The position numbers were made by a program, and so were the translations under genes. From Umezawaea sp049997955 (GTDB lineage: Bacteria > Actinomycetota > Actinomycetes > Mycobacteriales > Pseudonocardiaceae), in NCBI GenBank assembly GCA_049997955.1, contig JAEBDY010000018.1:139030-203029 (forward strand): a DNA stretch of 64,000 nucleotides. Reading direction: 5' to 3'. The notes below the pieces were generated by a model. The model did no database searches. It saw only the letters and a list, made by a program, of their open reading frames with translations, and was not told where the DNA came from. Of this stretch, positions 41,668 through 50,177 are shown piece by piece; the first letter of the stretch is position 1, and each line of letters begins with the position of its first letter.

Positions 41668-42711
41668 TCACGAGGCGGCCACCGCCGTGCGCAGAGCGGG
41701 GACGTCGTGGCCGGCGGCGGTCAGGAGCGGACCGACCGGGCCGTCGAGCAGCGCGGCCACCAGGTCCTTGACGCCGACCGCCGTGCCGCCGCCGTCGGCC
41801 ACCCGCAGGCGGGCGGCGGTCAGGCTGCGGCGAGTGGCCGCGCCCATCGGCACGGACACACCGAACGGCTCTGGCGGCACGCGCACCACCGGCACCAGGC
41901 CGGGCAGGTCGACGCCGCGGGTGCGCAGCGCGTCCGCCGTGGCGCCGCCCGGCAGCCGCCTGCCGGTGTGCGCGACGATGCGGTCGAGCGACAGCACGCC
42001 GAGCAGGAGGTCGACGGGGTCCACTTCGGACCGACCGCGGCGGACGGCCTGGCGCTGGGCCTCGCCGGTGACGGCCGCCAGGACCGGGGAGCTGTACCCG
42101 GAGTTCAGCCAGCGGCTGATCAGACCGGCTCGGCCGCCGAACACGCGCGCCCTGCGCAGCAGCGCCACGGACGGGTGTTCGGACGGTTCCTCCCCTGCCG
42201 GGTCGACGGCCGCGACCACGGCGTCGCGGTCGATCCGCCGCAGCCGCAGCGCCTCCGCGGCCCGGCTGTCCCGCACGTCCAGGAGGCCGAGCAGCAGGTG
42301 CGAAGGCGTGACCGGGTCCTCCCCGGCGTGGACCAGCGCGGCGCGCAGGCACGTCCTCAGCGCCGGGGTGGGCGCGGGCAGGACGCCGCGGATCCGGCCG
42401 CCGCGGTCCCGCGTGGACCAGTGGGCTTCGCGCAGGGCCGCGGCGACGACCGCGTCGGCTTCGGCGTCCGGCGGCGCGGTCTCGTCGTCCTGGCTGACCC
42501 AGTGCGGCGGGTCGAGCGAGGCGATGACGCCCATGAGCGTGCCCGCGTCGCTCGGGCCCGACGTCAGCGCACGTGCGGTGGGCGAGCCGGAATCCAGCAT
42601 CACGAAGAGCAGGTGGTCGGTGGCGGTCGCCGCGTGGTCGAGCCGGGCGGCGCGCGCCAGGGCACGGGACAGGAGCTTGATCGCGTCGGTGGTGTGCTCG
42701 CCTGGGTGCAT
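41668..42711 (-). CDS. Clp N-terminal domain protein without ATPase
   Basis: The ATG at 42711 opens 347 residues with repeated Clp-N-like helical units: TTDAIKLLSRALARAARLDHAATATDHLLFVML, then PALRTCLRAALVHAGEDPVTPSHLLLGLLD, a VDPVDLLLGVLSLDRIVA unit and a final TRRSLTAARLRVADGG unit ending KDLVAALLDGP. ClpC/ClpA N-domains bind adaptors and substrates. Proteins with only these repeats may act as adaptors, decoys or relatives of ClpS partners. It is divergent from the histidine kinase across a gap with three phased repeats. Confidence 0.78.
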   Translation of the reverse strand: MHPGEHTTDAIKLLSRALARAARLDHAATATDHLLFVMLDSGSPTARALTSGPSDAGTLMGVIASLDPPHWVSQDDETAPPDAEADAVVAAALREAHWSTRDRGGRIRGVLPAPTPALRTCLRAALVHAGEDPVTPSHLLLGLLDVRDSRAAEALRLRRIDRDAVVAAVDPAGEEPSEHPSVALLRRARVFGGRAGLISRWLNSGYSSPVLAAVTGEAQRQAVRRGRSEVDPVDLLLGVLSLDRIVAHTGRRLPGGATADALRTRGVDLPGLVPVVRVPPEPFGVSVPMGAATRRSLTAARLRVADGGGTAVGVKDLVAALLDGPVGPLLTAAGHDVPALRTAVAAS

Positions 42712-42749
42712 GGTCGAACGGTAGGAATCGACGGGCCTCCGGCGCGTGT

Positions 42750-42801
42750 GCCGATCGACCGCGGATCGTGGCCGATCGGCCATCGGGGCAGGCCGATCGG
42801 C
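42750..42801. promoter_or_regulatory. three phased GCCGATCG repeats
   Basis: GCCGATCGAC (42750), GCCGATCGGC (42771) and GCCGATCGGC (42792), spaced exactly 21 bases, two helical turns. They lie in the gap between the Clp-N gene and the histidine kinase. Likely operator sites on one DNA face, perhaps for the downstream response regulator. Confidence 0.6.
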
Positions 42802-42851
42802 GCGTTCCGCTGTGCGAGGATCGGATTCCGGCGAGCGCTCGTGGAGGACTG

Positions 42852-44159
42852 GTGCGGCAGATCCCGTCGTGGTGGATCGGGTGGCGCGACACGGCGTTGG
42901 TGGTGGGGGTCCTCGCACTCGGTGCGGTGCCGGGGGTTCTGGGCGAGCACGTGCCGTTGTGGACGGTGGTGCTCGCGGCCGCCGGTGGCGCGGCGCTCGT
43001 GGTGCTGCGCGGGCGGTGGCCGTTGACCTGCCTGCTGGGCACGATCCCGCTGTACGCGCTGCCGTCGCTGGTTCCCGTGCTGTGCACGGCCGTCATCGCG
43101 TTCACCGCGGGCAGGCGGTCCCGGCCCGCGTGGCGGTTCTGGCTGGCCGTCGTGGCCACGGGCGCGGGCGGGATGCTGCTGTCGGTGCTCACCGAGGAGG
43201 AGCGGAGCGGCGAACTCCTCGCCCTCGCCGCGGGTTCCTTCGCGTTCCTGGTCGGGATCCCGGCGCTGGCGGGCACGCTGCTCGGCGGTCGGCGACCGAT
43301 GGTGCGGCTGCTCAAGGAGCGCAACGACTACCTGGAACGAGCACGGGCGCTGACGGCCGCGCAGGCGCGGGTGGACGAGCGCACGCGCATCGCGGGCGAG
43401 ATGCACGACCTGCTCGGCCACCGGCTCAGCCTGATCTCCCTGCACGCGGGCGCGCTCGAACTCGGCACCGCCGACGCCGAGCCCAAGGTGAGCGGTCAAG
43501 CCCGGCTGCTGCGCACCACCGCGGGCACGGCGCTGTCCGAGCTGCGGCAGATCCTCGGCGTGCTGGGCGTGTCGTCGGAGGGGCTGGACGAGAACAGCGG
43601 CACCCGTGCCGACCTGGCGGCGCTGGTGGACGAGTCGCGCCGCGCCGGGGTGGACGTGACCCTGGTGTGGTCGGGCGGCGACCTGGACGACGTGGACGCG
43701 CGGACCCGGTACGCCGTGCACCGGGCGGTGCGCGAAGGCCTGACGAACGTCCACCGGCACGCGCGCACGGCGCGGACGACCGTGGAGGTGCGCCGCGGCG
43801 AGGACCGGGTGCGGGCGATCGTGGTGAACGGCCCGGAGACCGAGGTCCGGCGGACGCCGCCGGGCACCCGGCGCGGGCTCGCGGGGCTGGAGGAGCGCTC
43901 GGCGCTGCTGGGCGGCTCGTTCGCCGCCCGCGCCACCCCGGACCGGGGGTTCCAGCTGGTCGTGGACCTGCCGGTGCGCCCCGGCGGGCCCGCGCCGGAC
44001 GACGTGGCCCCGGTGCTGGGCGTCGAACCGCCGGAGGTGATCACCGCGCAGGTGCTCACCATGCCCCGGCTGATCGGCACGGGCTGCCTGGCGGTGCTGC
44101 TCGCCGCCCCGTTCGCGGTGGCGCTGGTGGGGCTGGTGATCTGGCTCGTCGTAAGGTGA
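42852..44159 (+). CDS. sensor histidine kinase, HisKA_3 (NarL-type partner)
   Basis: The GTG at 42852 has GGAGG upstream; the 435-residue product begins VRQIPSWWIGWRD. Four or five membrane helices cover the first 150 residues. A dimerisation/phosphoacceptor domain follows with ERTRIAGEMHDLLGHRLSLISLHAGAL, where the phosphorylated His is in EMHD. The HATPase domain has EGLTNVHRHAR (N box) and GRRGLAGLEERSALLGGSF (G box). One extra hydrophobic helix at the C-terminus (LIGTGCLAVLLAAPFAVALVGLVIWLVV) is unusual for this class. The response regulator starts four bases after its stop. Confidence 0.92.
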   Translation: MRQIPSWWIGWRDTALVVGVLALGAVPGVLGEHVPLWTVVLAAAGGAALVVLRGRWPLTCLLGTIPLYALPSLVPVLCTAVIAFTAGRRSRPAWRFWLAVVATGAGGMLLSVLTEEERSGELLALAAGSFAFLVGIPALAGTLLGGRRPMVRLLKERNDYLERARALTAAQARVDERTRIAGEMHDLLGHRLSLISLHAGALELGTADAEPKVSGQARLLRTTAGTALSELRQILGVLGVSSEGLDENSGTRADLAALVDESRRAGVDVTLVWSGGDLDDVDARTRYAVHRAVREGLTNVHRHARTARTTVEVRRGEDRVRAIVVNGPETEVRRTPPGTRRGLAGLEERSALLGGSFAARATPDRGFQLVVDLPVRPGGPAPDDVAPVLGVEPPEVITAQVLTMPRLIGTGCLAVLLAAPFAVALVGLVIWLVVR

Positions 44160-44163
44160 CGCG

Positions 44164-44805
44164 GTGATCCGACTGCTCATCGCGGACGACGAGGCGCTGA
44201 TGCGCGCGGGCATCGCGATGATCGTGGAGCACGCTCCCGACATCGAGGTCGTGGCCGAGGTCGGCGACGGCCGGGCCGCGGTCGCCGGCTGCCGGGAGCA
44301 CCGGGTGGACGTGGCACTGCTGGACATCCGGATGCCCGGCGGCGACGGCCTGACCGCGGCGGCCGACATCGCCCGGCACCACCCGGAGACGAACGTGGTG
44401 GTGCTGACCACGTTCGGCGAGGACCGCTACGTCGCCGAGGCGCTGAAGGCGGGCGCGGTCGGGTTCCTGCTCAAGGACACCGGTCCGGCCGACCTGATCC
44501 AGGCGATCCGCGTCGCGGCGCGCGGGGAGTCGGTCCTGGCACCGGCGATCGTCCGCAGGCTGGCCGAGCGCTTCCTGGTCCCGGACAGCGCCGACCTCGC
44601 CAGGAAGCGGTTGGAGCAGCTCACCCCGACCGAACGGGACGTGCTGCGCGAGGTCGGCACCGGGGCCTCCAACGCCGAGATCGCGGCCACCCTGTTCATG
44701 GGGTCGGGCACCGTGAAGGCCCACCTCAGCCGGATCCTCACCAAGCTCGGCTGCGCCAACCGCGTGCAGGCCGCGATCGTGGCCCACGAGGCGGGACTGC
44801 TCTAG
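44164..44805 (+). CDS. NarL/FixJ family response regulator
   Basis: A 213-residue regulator with a receiver domain (RLLIADDEALMRAGIAMIVEHAP; phospho-Asp in VALLDIRMPGGDG; VVLTTFGEDRYVAEALKAGAVGFLLKD) and a C-terminal LuxR helix-turn-helix (LTPTERDVLREVGTGASNAEIAATLFMGSGTVKAHLSRILTKLGCANR). Cognate partner of the kinase just upstream. The phased repeats before the kinase are candidate binding sites. Its stop overlaps the convergent Eis-like gene by 4 bases. Confidence 0.95.
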   Translation: MIRLLIADDEALMRAGIAMIVEHAPDIEVVAEVGDGRAAVAGCREHRVDVALLDIRMPGGDGLTAAADIARHHPETNVVVLTTFGEDRYVAEALKAGAVGFLLKDTGPADLIQAIRVAARGESVLAPAIVRRLAERFLVPDSADLARKRLEQLTPTERDVLREVGTGASNAEIAATLFMGSGTVKAHLSRILTKLGCANRVQAAIVAHEAGLL

Positions 44806-46013
44806 AAGTACGTGCCCGACCAGGGCGCTCGATCGGTGGCGAACAGGGCGTCCGCGCGGGCCAGGGCGGCGTGGTCGACCACGTCGATGCGGCCCGCCCG
44901 CGCCAGGTCGGTGAACGACGTGTCGCCGAGGTAGGTCGCGGCCAGCAGGTCCACGTCGAGTCCGAGGTCGGCCGCCTCGGACGTGCGCTCGGCGCCCTCC
45001 GGGGTGATCCGGTACCTGCCGTCGTTCTCCGGCAGGTACCGGTCGCGGACCTCCAGCACGACCGGCTCGGCCTCGCGGTACCGGCGGGCGGCCAGCGCGG
45101 CGGGCACGTCCACCAGCCGCAGCCACGTCTCGTCGTCCACCTCGGTCACCTTGACCACGCGCCGGTCGGCCAGCAGCCACTCCAGCGGCTCGTCCAGCGG
45201 GCGCAGCTCGGCGACGATCTCGTCCACCATGTCGACCCGGAACAGGTACCGCCACAGCTCGGCCCACACCTCGGGGGTGGCGGCCACGACGTCCATGACG
45301 CTGAGCACGGACTTGCTGCTCGGGCCCCCGCCCATGTCCCACTTCACCGAGTACAGGACGTACCCGTCGTCGCCGTCCTCGCCGCGGTGCACGGCCATCC
45401 GCGCGTTCTCGTCGTCCAACGCCCGTTCGAGGTTCATCGTCCACCACGCGGGCCAGCGCGTCGTCATGCCCGGCCGCGACAGCCCCGCGGTGGTGTACAC
45501 CTCGGGCCCCGCCGTCAACGCCGTGGCCCGGTCCACCAGGCGGATCCGCCCACCCGTGCCCGCCGACGGCAGCGCCGAGGTGCGGTACCGGTCGAGGACG
45601 ACACGACGGCCGCGCGACGCGACGCCGTACCCGAACCGCCCGTAGATCACGGACTCCGAGGCGCGCAGCACCGCCACGACCTCGCCCGCCTCCTGGAAGG
45701 CCTGGAACTGCCTGCGCATCAAGGCGCTGAGCACGCCGCGGCGCGTCCAGTCCGCGCGCACGCCGACCCGGCTGACCGTCGACGCGGGCACCTCGGCGCC
45801 ACCGGGCACCGCGAGCAGGGCGGCCCACGACTGGGCCGTGCCGACCATGTCGTCGTCCTGGAAGGCCCCGAACGTCCGACCGGGGACGTAGGAGTCCTTC
45901 ACCTTCTCCCACTTCTCGTCGGTCACGGGAGCGGTGTGCAGCGAGCCGCGGAACAGCGCGTGCGCTGCGCGGACGTTCGATTCGTCGAGGACGCGGATGT
46001 CATGGTCGGCCAC
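44802..46013 (-). CDS. Eis-like GNAT acetyltransferase
   Basis: A 403-residue protein with the Eis architecture: an N-terminal GNAT domain (VSRVGVRADWTRRGVLSALMRRQFQAFQEAGEVVAVLRASESVIYGRFGYGVAS, containing the acetyl-CoA loop), a second degenerate GNAT domain, and a C-terminal sterol-carrier-like domain ending in SGTYF. The C-terminal carboxylate is catalytic in Eis. The mycobacterial enzyme acetylates aminoglycosides and proteins as a hexamer. Here the natural substrate is unknown; low-level aminoglycoside modification is possible. Confidence 0.92.
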   Translation of the reverse strand: MADHDIRVLDESNVRAAHALFRGSLHTAPVTDEKWEKVKDSYVPGRTFGAFQDDDMVGTAQSWAALLAVPGGAEVPASTVSRVGVRADWTRRGVLSALMRRQFQAFQEAGEVVAVLRASESVIYGRFGYGVASRGRRVVLDRYRTSALPSAGTGGRIRLVDRATALTAGPEVYTTAGLSRPGMTTRWPAWWTMNLERALDDENARMAVHRGEDGDDGYVLYSVKWDMGGGPSSKSVLSVMDVVAATPEVWAELWRYLFRVDMVDEIVAELRPLDEPLEWLLADRRVVKVTEVDDETWLRLVDVPAALAARRYREAEPVVLEVRDRYLPENDGRYRITPEGAERTSEAADLGLDVDLLAATYLGDTSFTDLARAGRIDVVDHAALARADALFATDRAPWSGTYF

Positions 46014-46059
46014 GACGTGGATCCTGCCTGGTCCGACGGCCGAACGCGACCGGGTTTCG

Positions 46060-46106
46060 CACGCGGAAGGGCCACCGGGACGACGTCCCGGTGGCCCTTC
46101 CGCGTG
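46060..46106. terminator. perfect 23-bp-stem hairpin
   Basis: Two 23-base arms (beginning CACGCGGAAGGGCCACCGGG) with a single central base. It lies ten bases after the stop of the DUF4333 gene and just upstream of the Eis-like start, so it most likely terminates DUF4333 transcription. Confidence 0.85.
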
Positions 46107-46116
46107 TGCCGGTGGA

Positions 46117-47001
46117 TCAGCCCGTCGGCTGGCCGACCTCGTACTCGCCGTCAGCGGTCTTGACCGTGACCTTGACCTTCTTCTCGTTCCCGCCGACCTG
46201 CACGGTGCAGTCGAAGGTGGCCCCGACCTTGACCTGGTGCTCTCCGCCGCAGGTCGCGCTCTCGACGTCCGGGATCTTGTACTCGTCCTTCAGGATCGAG
46301 ACGACGCCCTTCTGCACCTCGGCGTTGTCGAACACCTTGGTGACGAAGAAGCCCGGCGCCACGAACCCGGTGATGCCGACCGCGGCCGCCACGAGCACGA
46401 CCAGGGCCACGACGACCCACAGCACGGCGCCCGACTTCTTGGGCTGCTGGCCGTACGGGTCGGGCTGGCCGTACGGGTTCGGCTGCTGCTGGCCGTACGG
46501 GTTCGGCTGCCCGTAAGGGTTCTGCTGCTGGCCGAACTGGCCGCCCTGGGGCGGCGCGCCGTACGGCTGCTGCTGCTGCTGGCCGAACTGACCGCCCTGG
46601 GGCGGCATGCCGTACGGGTTGCTCTGCACCTGCTGGGTCGGGTCGTAACCGCCCTGCTGCTGCTGCGCGTACGGGTTCTGCACCTGCTGGGTGGGGTCGT
46701 AACCACCCTGCTGCTGCGGCGCCGCGTACGGGTTCTGCGGCGGCTGCTGCTGCGCGTTCGGGTCGTAGTTGGCGTGCGGGTGCACCTGCGTGGCCTGCTC
46801 GTGCGGGGGCAGCTGCCCCCACTGCGGCTGCTGCGGGTTCTGCTGGTTCGGGTCGGGCGGCCCGTAGGGGTTCTGAGCCGGGAACCCGCCCGACGGAGTG
46901 CCGGAGTACCCACCACCCGCCGGGTTCTGCTGCGGGGGCTGCTGGCCCCACTGCGGCTGCTGCGGGTCGTTCCCTCCGGACGGTCCGTACGGACTGGTCA
47001 T
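46117..47001 (-). CDS. Pro/Gln-rich membrane protein with DUF4333 domain
   Basis: A 294-residue protein. The first 190 residues are disordered and rich in Gln, Pro, Tyr and Gly with recurring GGYDPTQQVQ, QNPYGQPNPYG and PPQGGQFGQQ units. One membrane helix follows (AVLWVVVALVVLVAAAVGITGFV) and then an extracellular DUF4333 domain with two cysteines (SATCGGEHQVKVGATFDCTVQVGG). GGAGG precedes the ATG. A DUF4333-type membrane protein holds this place between the exonuclease and helY in mycobacteria (Rv2091c, from memory). Function unknown; the tail may form condensates or bind wall partners. Confidence 0.88.
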   Translation of the reverse strand: MTSPYGPSGGNDPQQPQWGQQPPQQNPAGGGYSGTPSGGFPAQNPYGPPDPNQQNPQQPQWGQLPPHEQATQVHPHANYDPNAQQQPPQNPYAAPQQQGGYDPTQQVQNPYAQQQQGGYDPTQQVQSNPYGMPPQGGQFGQQQQQPYGAPPQGGQFGQQQNPYGQPNPYGQQQPNPYGQPDPYGQQPKKSGAVLWVVVALVVLVAAAVGITGFVAPGFFVTKVFDNAEVQKGVVSILKDEYKIPDVESATCGGEHQVKVGATFDCTVQVGGNEKKVKVTVKTADGEYEVGQPTG

Positions 47002-47388
47002 GCTCGGCCTCCGGAGATCGGTCGTGGCGCGCACGTGTGGCGCGCTACAGGTTGCGGGCGCGATCAAACCACAGGACGGACCCCGTGCCCCATCCGCCCC
47101 GCCAAGCTTGCCCGGACCGTGGCCATCGCCACCACCACTCGGCCGCAACAACTCCGACCACTGGCCCACTCGGCTCGGCGGAACCGGTACCGCGCCCCCG
47201 CTGAACGCGGGCGTGCTCGGTACCCATTCGACCACCGACGGTGAACCGGCGCCAGTGCTGCCGGCCGAACGCCGGTAGCCTCGGAACCAGGTCCCGCGTC
47301 CGGAGGGCGCGGAAGCGGAGGTGATCACGGTGCATCCGGTGTTATGACGGCCCCGGCCAGGGGCGTCACGGAGCCGAAAGGCGACCGG
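47002..47388. other. 387-bp divergent intergenic region
   Basis: It should hold promoters for the DUF4333 gene (minus) and the small Cys/His protein (plus). No gene, long palindrome or repeat was noticed. Confidence 0.35.
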
Positions 47389-47688
47389 ATGAGCAGGACC
47401 GACAAGACCCGGCCCCTGTGGGTGCAGGTGGCGGACACGCGGATGACCACCTGCGTGCCGGGGCACGACCACCGGCACGGCCCGTGCACGCTGCCGGACG
47501 AGATCACCGCCGAGAGCGTCGACCCGAGTTGCCGGGAGAGCGGCTGCCGCTGGCTCCGCAGCTCGGCCATGGTCAACCTCAGCAACGGTTGCCGGGAGTG
47601 CACCGGCTACTACTTCCGCCGCGACGACCGCAGGCGCAGCCGCCGCCAGGCGCGTCGTGAACTGCGCGCTTACCGCGGCGAGGACTGA
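47389..47688 (+). CDS. small Cys/His-rich basic protein
   Basis: From ATG 47389, 99 residues. Possible metal sites are CVPGHDHRHGPC, CRESGC and CREC, followed by a very basic tail (RRDDRRRSRRQARRELRAYR). The Cys/His pairs suggest a small zinc-binding fold and the tail suggests RNA or DNA contact. I do not recognise the family. An upstream ATG at 47344 adds 15 residues without a better ribosome site. Confidence 0.6.
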   Translation: MSRTDKTRPLWVQVADTRMTTCVPGHDHRHGPCTLPDEITAESVDPSCRESGCRWLRSSAMVNLSNGCRECTGYYFRRDDRRRSRRQARRELRAYRGED

Positions 47689-47807
47689 ACCGGTGGCGGG
47701 GCCGGAAGTCCGGCCCCGCCCACCACCCCGCGAACCCGAGCCACCACCCTCGCGCAGGCGGCCCGCGACGCGATGCCGCGCCCCGGAGCGGACCCGCGCT
47801 TCCCCGC

Positions 47808-48395
47808 TCAGGGGGACAGCAGGGGCAGGAGGATCCCGTCGACGACCCCGGCCACCTCGTCGGCGCCGACGAAGCCCACGCGCCACGCCTCCACCAGGAG
47901 CATTCGGGGTCCGACCCCGGCGCTCCGCGCGGTGACCCGCGCCGGATCGGCCTCACCCCGCTCGACGGCCTCGCCCATCACCCCGAGCAGCACCTCCTGG
48001 GCCGGACCGATCACCGATTCCCACACCTGGTCGAACAGCTCGGGGTGCTGATGGCGGTGGGCGAGCAGTGGCCGCAGCGCTCGTCCGCGCGGCTCGTCGA
48101 GGATGCGCGCGAACCGGGTGAGCAGCGTGATCAGGTCGGTGCGCAGGGAGCCGGTGCCCGGCGGGGCGGGGGGATGCCCGAAGCCGGTGGCGGGGTCGGC
48201 GAGCGCGGCCAGCACCAGTTCATCCGGAGTGGACCAGCGGCGGTACAGGGCCGCCTTGCCGGTGCCCGCCGCCGTCGCGATCTTGTCGAAGGACAGCTCG
48301 GCGAAGCCGGTGCGGGCCAGTTCCTCCAGGGTGGCGAGGTGGATCGCCTCGGTCAGCGCGCTGCCTCGGCGACGGGTCGCGGGGTGCGGGGTCAC
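47808..48395 (-). CDS. TetR family repressor
   Basis: A 195-residue regulator from GTG 48395. The helix-turn-helix is at about residues 10-58 (GSALTEAIHLATLEELARTGFAELSFDKIATAAGTGKAALYRRWSTPDELVLAAL). The C-terminal domain (TDLITLLTRFARILDEPRGRALRPLLAHRHQHPELFDQVW) is of the TetR_C_16/AcrR-like kind. A longer frame starting at 48431 would begin inside the operator palindrome and is unlikely. It divergently faces the amidohydrolase gene and almost surely represses both. Confidence 0.92.
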   Translation of the reverse strand: MTPHPATRRRGSALTEAIHLATLEELARTGFAELSFDKIATAAGTGKAALYRRWSTPDELVLAALADPATGFGHPPAPPGTGSLRTDLITLLTRFARILDEPRGRALRPLLAHRHQHPELFDQVWESVIGPAQEVLLGVMGEAVERGEADPARVTARSAGVGPRMLLVEAWRVGFVGADEVAGVVDGILLPLLSP

Positions 48396-48412
48396 CCGCC
48401 CATGATGACCGC

Positions 48413-48452
48413 CCCACCGTATAGTGAACAAATCTGTTCACTATACGGTGGG
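48413..48452. promoter_or_regulatory. TetR operator palindrome
   Basis: Perfect 18-bp arms (CCCACCGTATAGTGAACA and its complement) around AATC. It sits between the divergent TetR and amidohydrolase genes, with TATAGT and TATACG hexamers in each arm that could be -10 elements for each direction, so repressor binding would cover both promoters. Confidence 0.85.
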
Positions 48453-48475
48453 CGGGACCGTCCGAAGGGACCACG

Positions 48476-49870
48476 ATGTACCGCATCGCCAACGTCACCG
48501 TCGTCGACCCTCGGAACGGCTCGGTCACCCCTCACCAGGACATCCGGATCGCCGACGGGCGGATCGCCGGGATCGGCGCCACGACCGGGCCGGACGGGGA
48601 CCCGGCGACCGTCGAAGGCCGAGACCGCTTCGTCGTGCCCGGATTCGTGGACATGCACGCGCACCCGCTCAACCTCGACGACCCCACCCGCGAGCTGGGG
48701 CTCATGCTGGCCTTCGGCATCACCGGGTACCGGCAGATGAGCGGAACGCCCGAGCTGCTGCGCCGTCGGCGCGACCGCGCGGCCACCCCCGACGACCGGG
48801 CGCCGAGGCTGCTCGCCACCCCCGGCTCGGTGCTCACGCCGCTCAACGCGGGCAAGCCGGGCACGGCGGTCGAGGAGGTGCGACGTCAAGCCCGCGACGG
48901 CGCGGACTTCATCAAGGCGGCCTTGATCACCCCGGAGGTCTACCTCGCCGTCCAGGCCGAGGCCGACCGACTGGGCATCCCGGTGGTGGGCCACCTGCCC
49001 GCCGGGATCGACGTGCGCGCCGCGTCCGAGGCGGGCTTCCGGTCGATCGAACACATCGGTCCCGGCCTCGGCGTGCTGACCGGCTGCTCGTGCCACGAGG
49101 AGCGCCTGCGCACCGCGACCTCCCGCGGCCCGATCGGGGCTCCGCCCTTCAAGATCCCGTTCGCGGACCGGCTGGCCAAGGTGGTGCTCGGGAAGATCGT
49201 GGTGAACCCCGCCCAGATGACCGGCCCCGCCACCCTGCGCGCCATCCGGGACGCGATCGACAGCTTCGACGAGGACAAGGCCCGCGAACTCGCCCGGCGG
49301 TTCGCCGCGAACGACACGTGGAACTGCCCGACGCTGATCCGGATCAAGGCGCAGCAGTTCTGCGACGACGCCGCGTTCGCGGCCGACCCCGACCTGCGCT
49401 ACGCCACCGCGAAGGAGCGCAGGGCCTGGAACGCCGCTGCCGCCGCCTTCCGCAAGAAGTTCGACGAGACCCGGCGCGCCGTCTTCGCCGACCAGTTCGC
49501 GCTCCAACTGCGCATGGTGAAGATCCTCGACGAGGAGGGCGCGCCCCTGCTGGCGGGCACCGACGCGGTCGGCGCGGCCTGGGTGGTGGCGGGCGCCTCG
49601 CTGCACGACGAGTTCGACCTGCTCGCCGAGGCGGGCCTCAGCCCGTTGCGGGTGTTGCGGACCGCCACCACCGACCCCGCTCGCTTCCTCCACCGCGAGG
49701 AGGACGCGGGCACCGTCGAGGAGGGCAAGGAGGCCGACCTCGTCCTGCTCGACGCCGACCCCACCGCGGCTGTCGCCAACCTGCGCAAGGTCAGCGGCGT
49801 GGTCCGCGGCGGCACGCACCTCGACACCGGGACGTTGACCGCGCTGAAGGACCAGGCCACCGGGCGGTAG
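48476..49870 (+). CDS. metal-dependent amidohydrolase (imidazolonepropionase/prolidase-like)
   Basis: A 464-residue amidohydrolase-superfamily enzyme. It has VVPGFVDMHAHPLNLDD (HxH metal ligands), KAALITPEVY with a possible carboxylated Lys, VVGHLPAGIDVRAASEAG and SIEHIGPG (His ligands), and LLAGTDAVGAAWV (metal Asp). The end GTVEEGKEADLVLLDADP is the typical closing strand. It probably hydrolyses a cyclic amide, ester or dipeptide. It is controlled by the divergent TetR through the palindrome at 48413. The middle insert with CSCHEERL is distinctive. Confidence 0.88.
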   Translation: MYRIANVTVVDPRNGSVTPHQDIRIADGRIAGIGATTGPDGDPATVEGRDRFVVPGFVDMHAHPLNLDDPTRELGLMLAFGITGYRQMSGTPELLRRRRDRAATPDDRAPRLLATPGSVLTPLNAGKPGTAVEEVRRQARDGADFIKAALITPEVYLAVQAEADRLGIPVVGHLPAGIDVRAASEAGFRSIEHIGPGLGVLTGCSCHEERLRTATSRGPIGAPPFKIPFADRLAKVVLGKIVVNPAQMTGPATLRAIRDAIDSFDEDKARELARRFAANDTWNCPTLIRIKAQQFCDDAAFAADPDLRYATAKERRAWNAAAAAFRKKFDETRRAVFADQFALQLRMVKILDEEGAPLLAGTDAVGAAWVVAGASLHDEFDLLAEAGLSPLRVLRTATTDPARFLHREEDAGTVEEGKEADLVLLDADPTAAVANLRKVSGVVRGGTHLDTGTLTALKDQATGR

Positions 49871-50177
49871 CGGGCGTCGGACCACGGCGGGCGAGTTCGA
49901 AGGCGGAGTCGGGAAGCCCGACACGCGCTCCCCTGTGGCAACGAACGGCCGACTCCGCGGTGTCCACTGTGGACGGAAGCCCCGAGCGGCGCGGGAATCG
50001 ACAGCGACGGGGTCACCCGCGCCCGACGGCAGGCCTCCACCGGTCCATGCCGCACGAGCCCGACGTCAAGGCCCTCGCGAACACCTGTTGGCCACGCGTG
50101 CCAGGCCTCGACAGGCAGCATCGACCAGGACGACGGGCGAAGCCGGGCTCTCCTCCACGGGAAGGCCCGGCCAGGGC
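49871..50177. other. 307-bp gap between convergent genes
   Basis: It lies between the amidohydrolase (plus) and helY (minus). There is no clear gene; small inverted repeats such as GTCGGGAAGCCCGAC (around 49908-49922) may terminate the amidohydrolase transcript. Confidence 0.35.
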
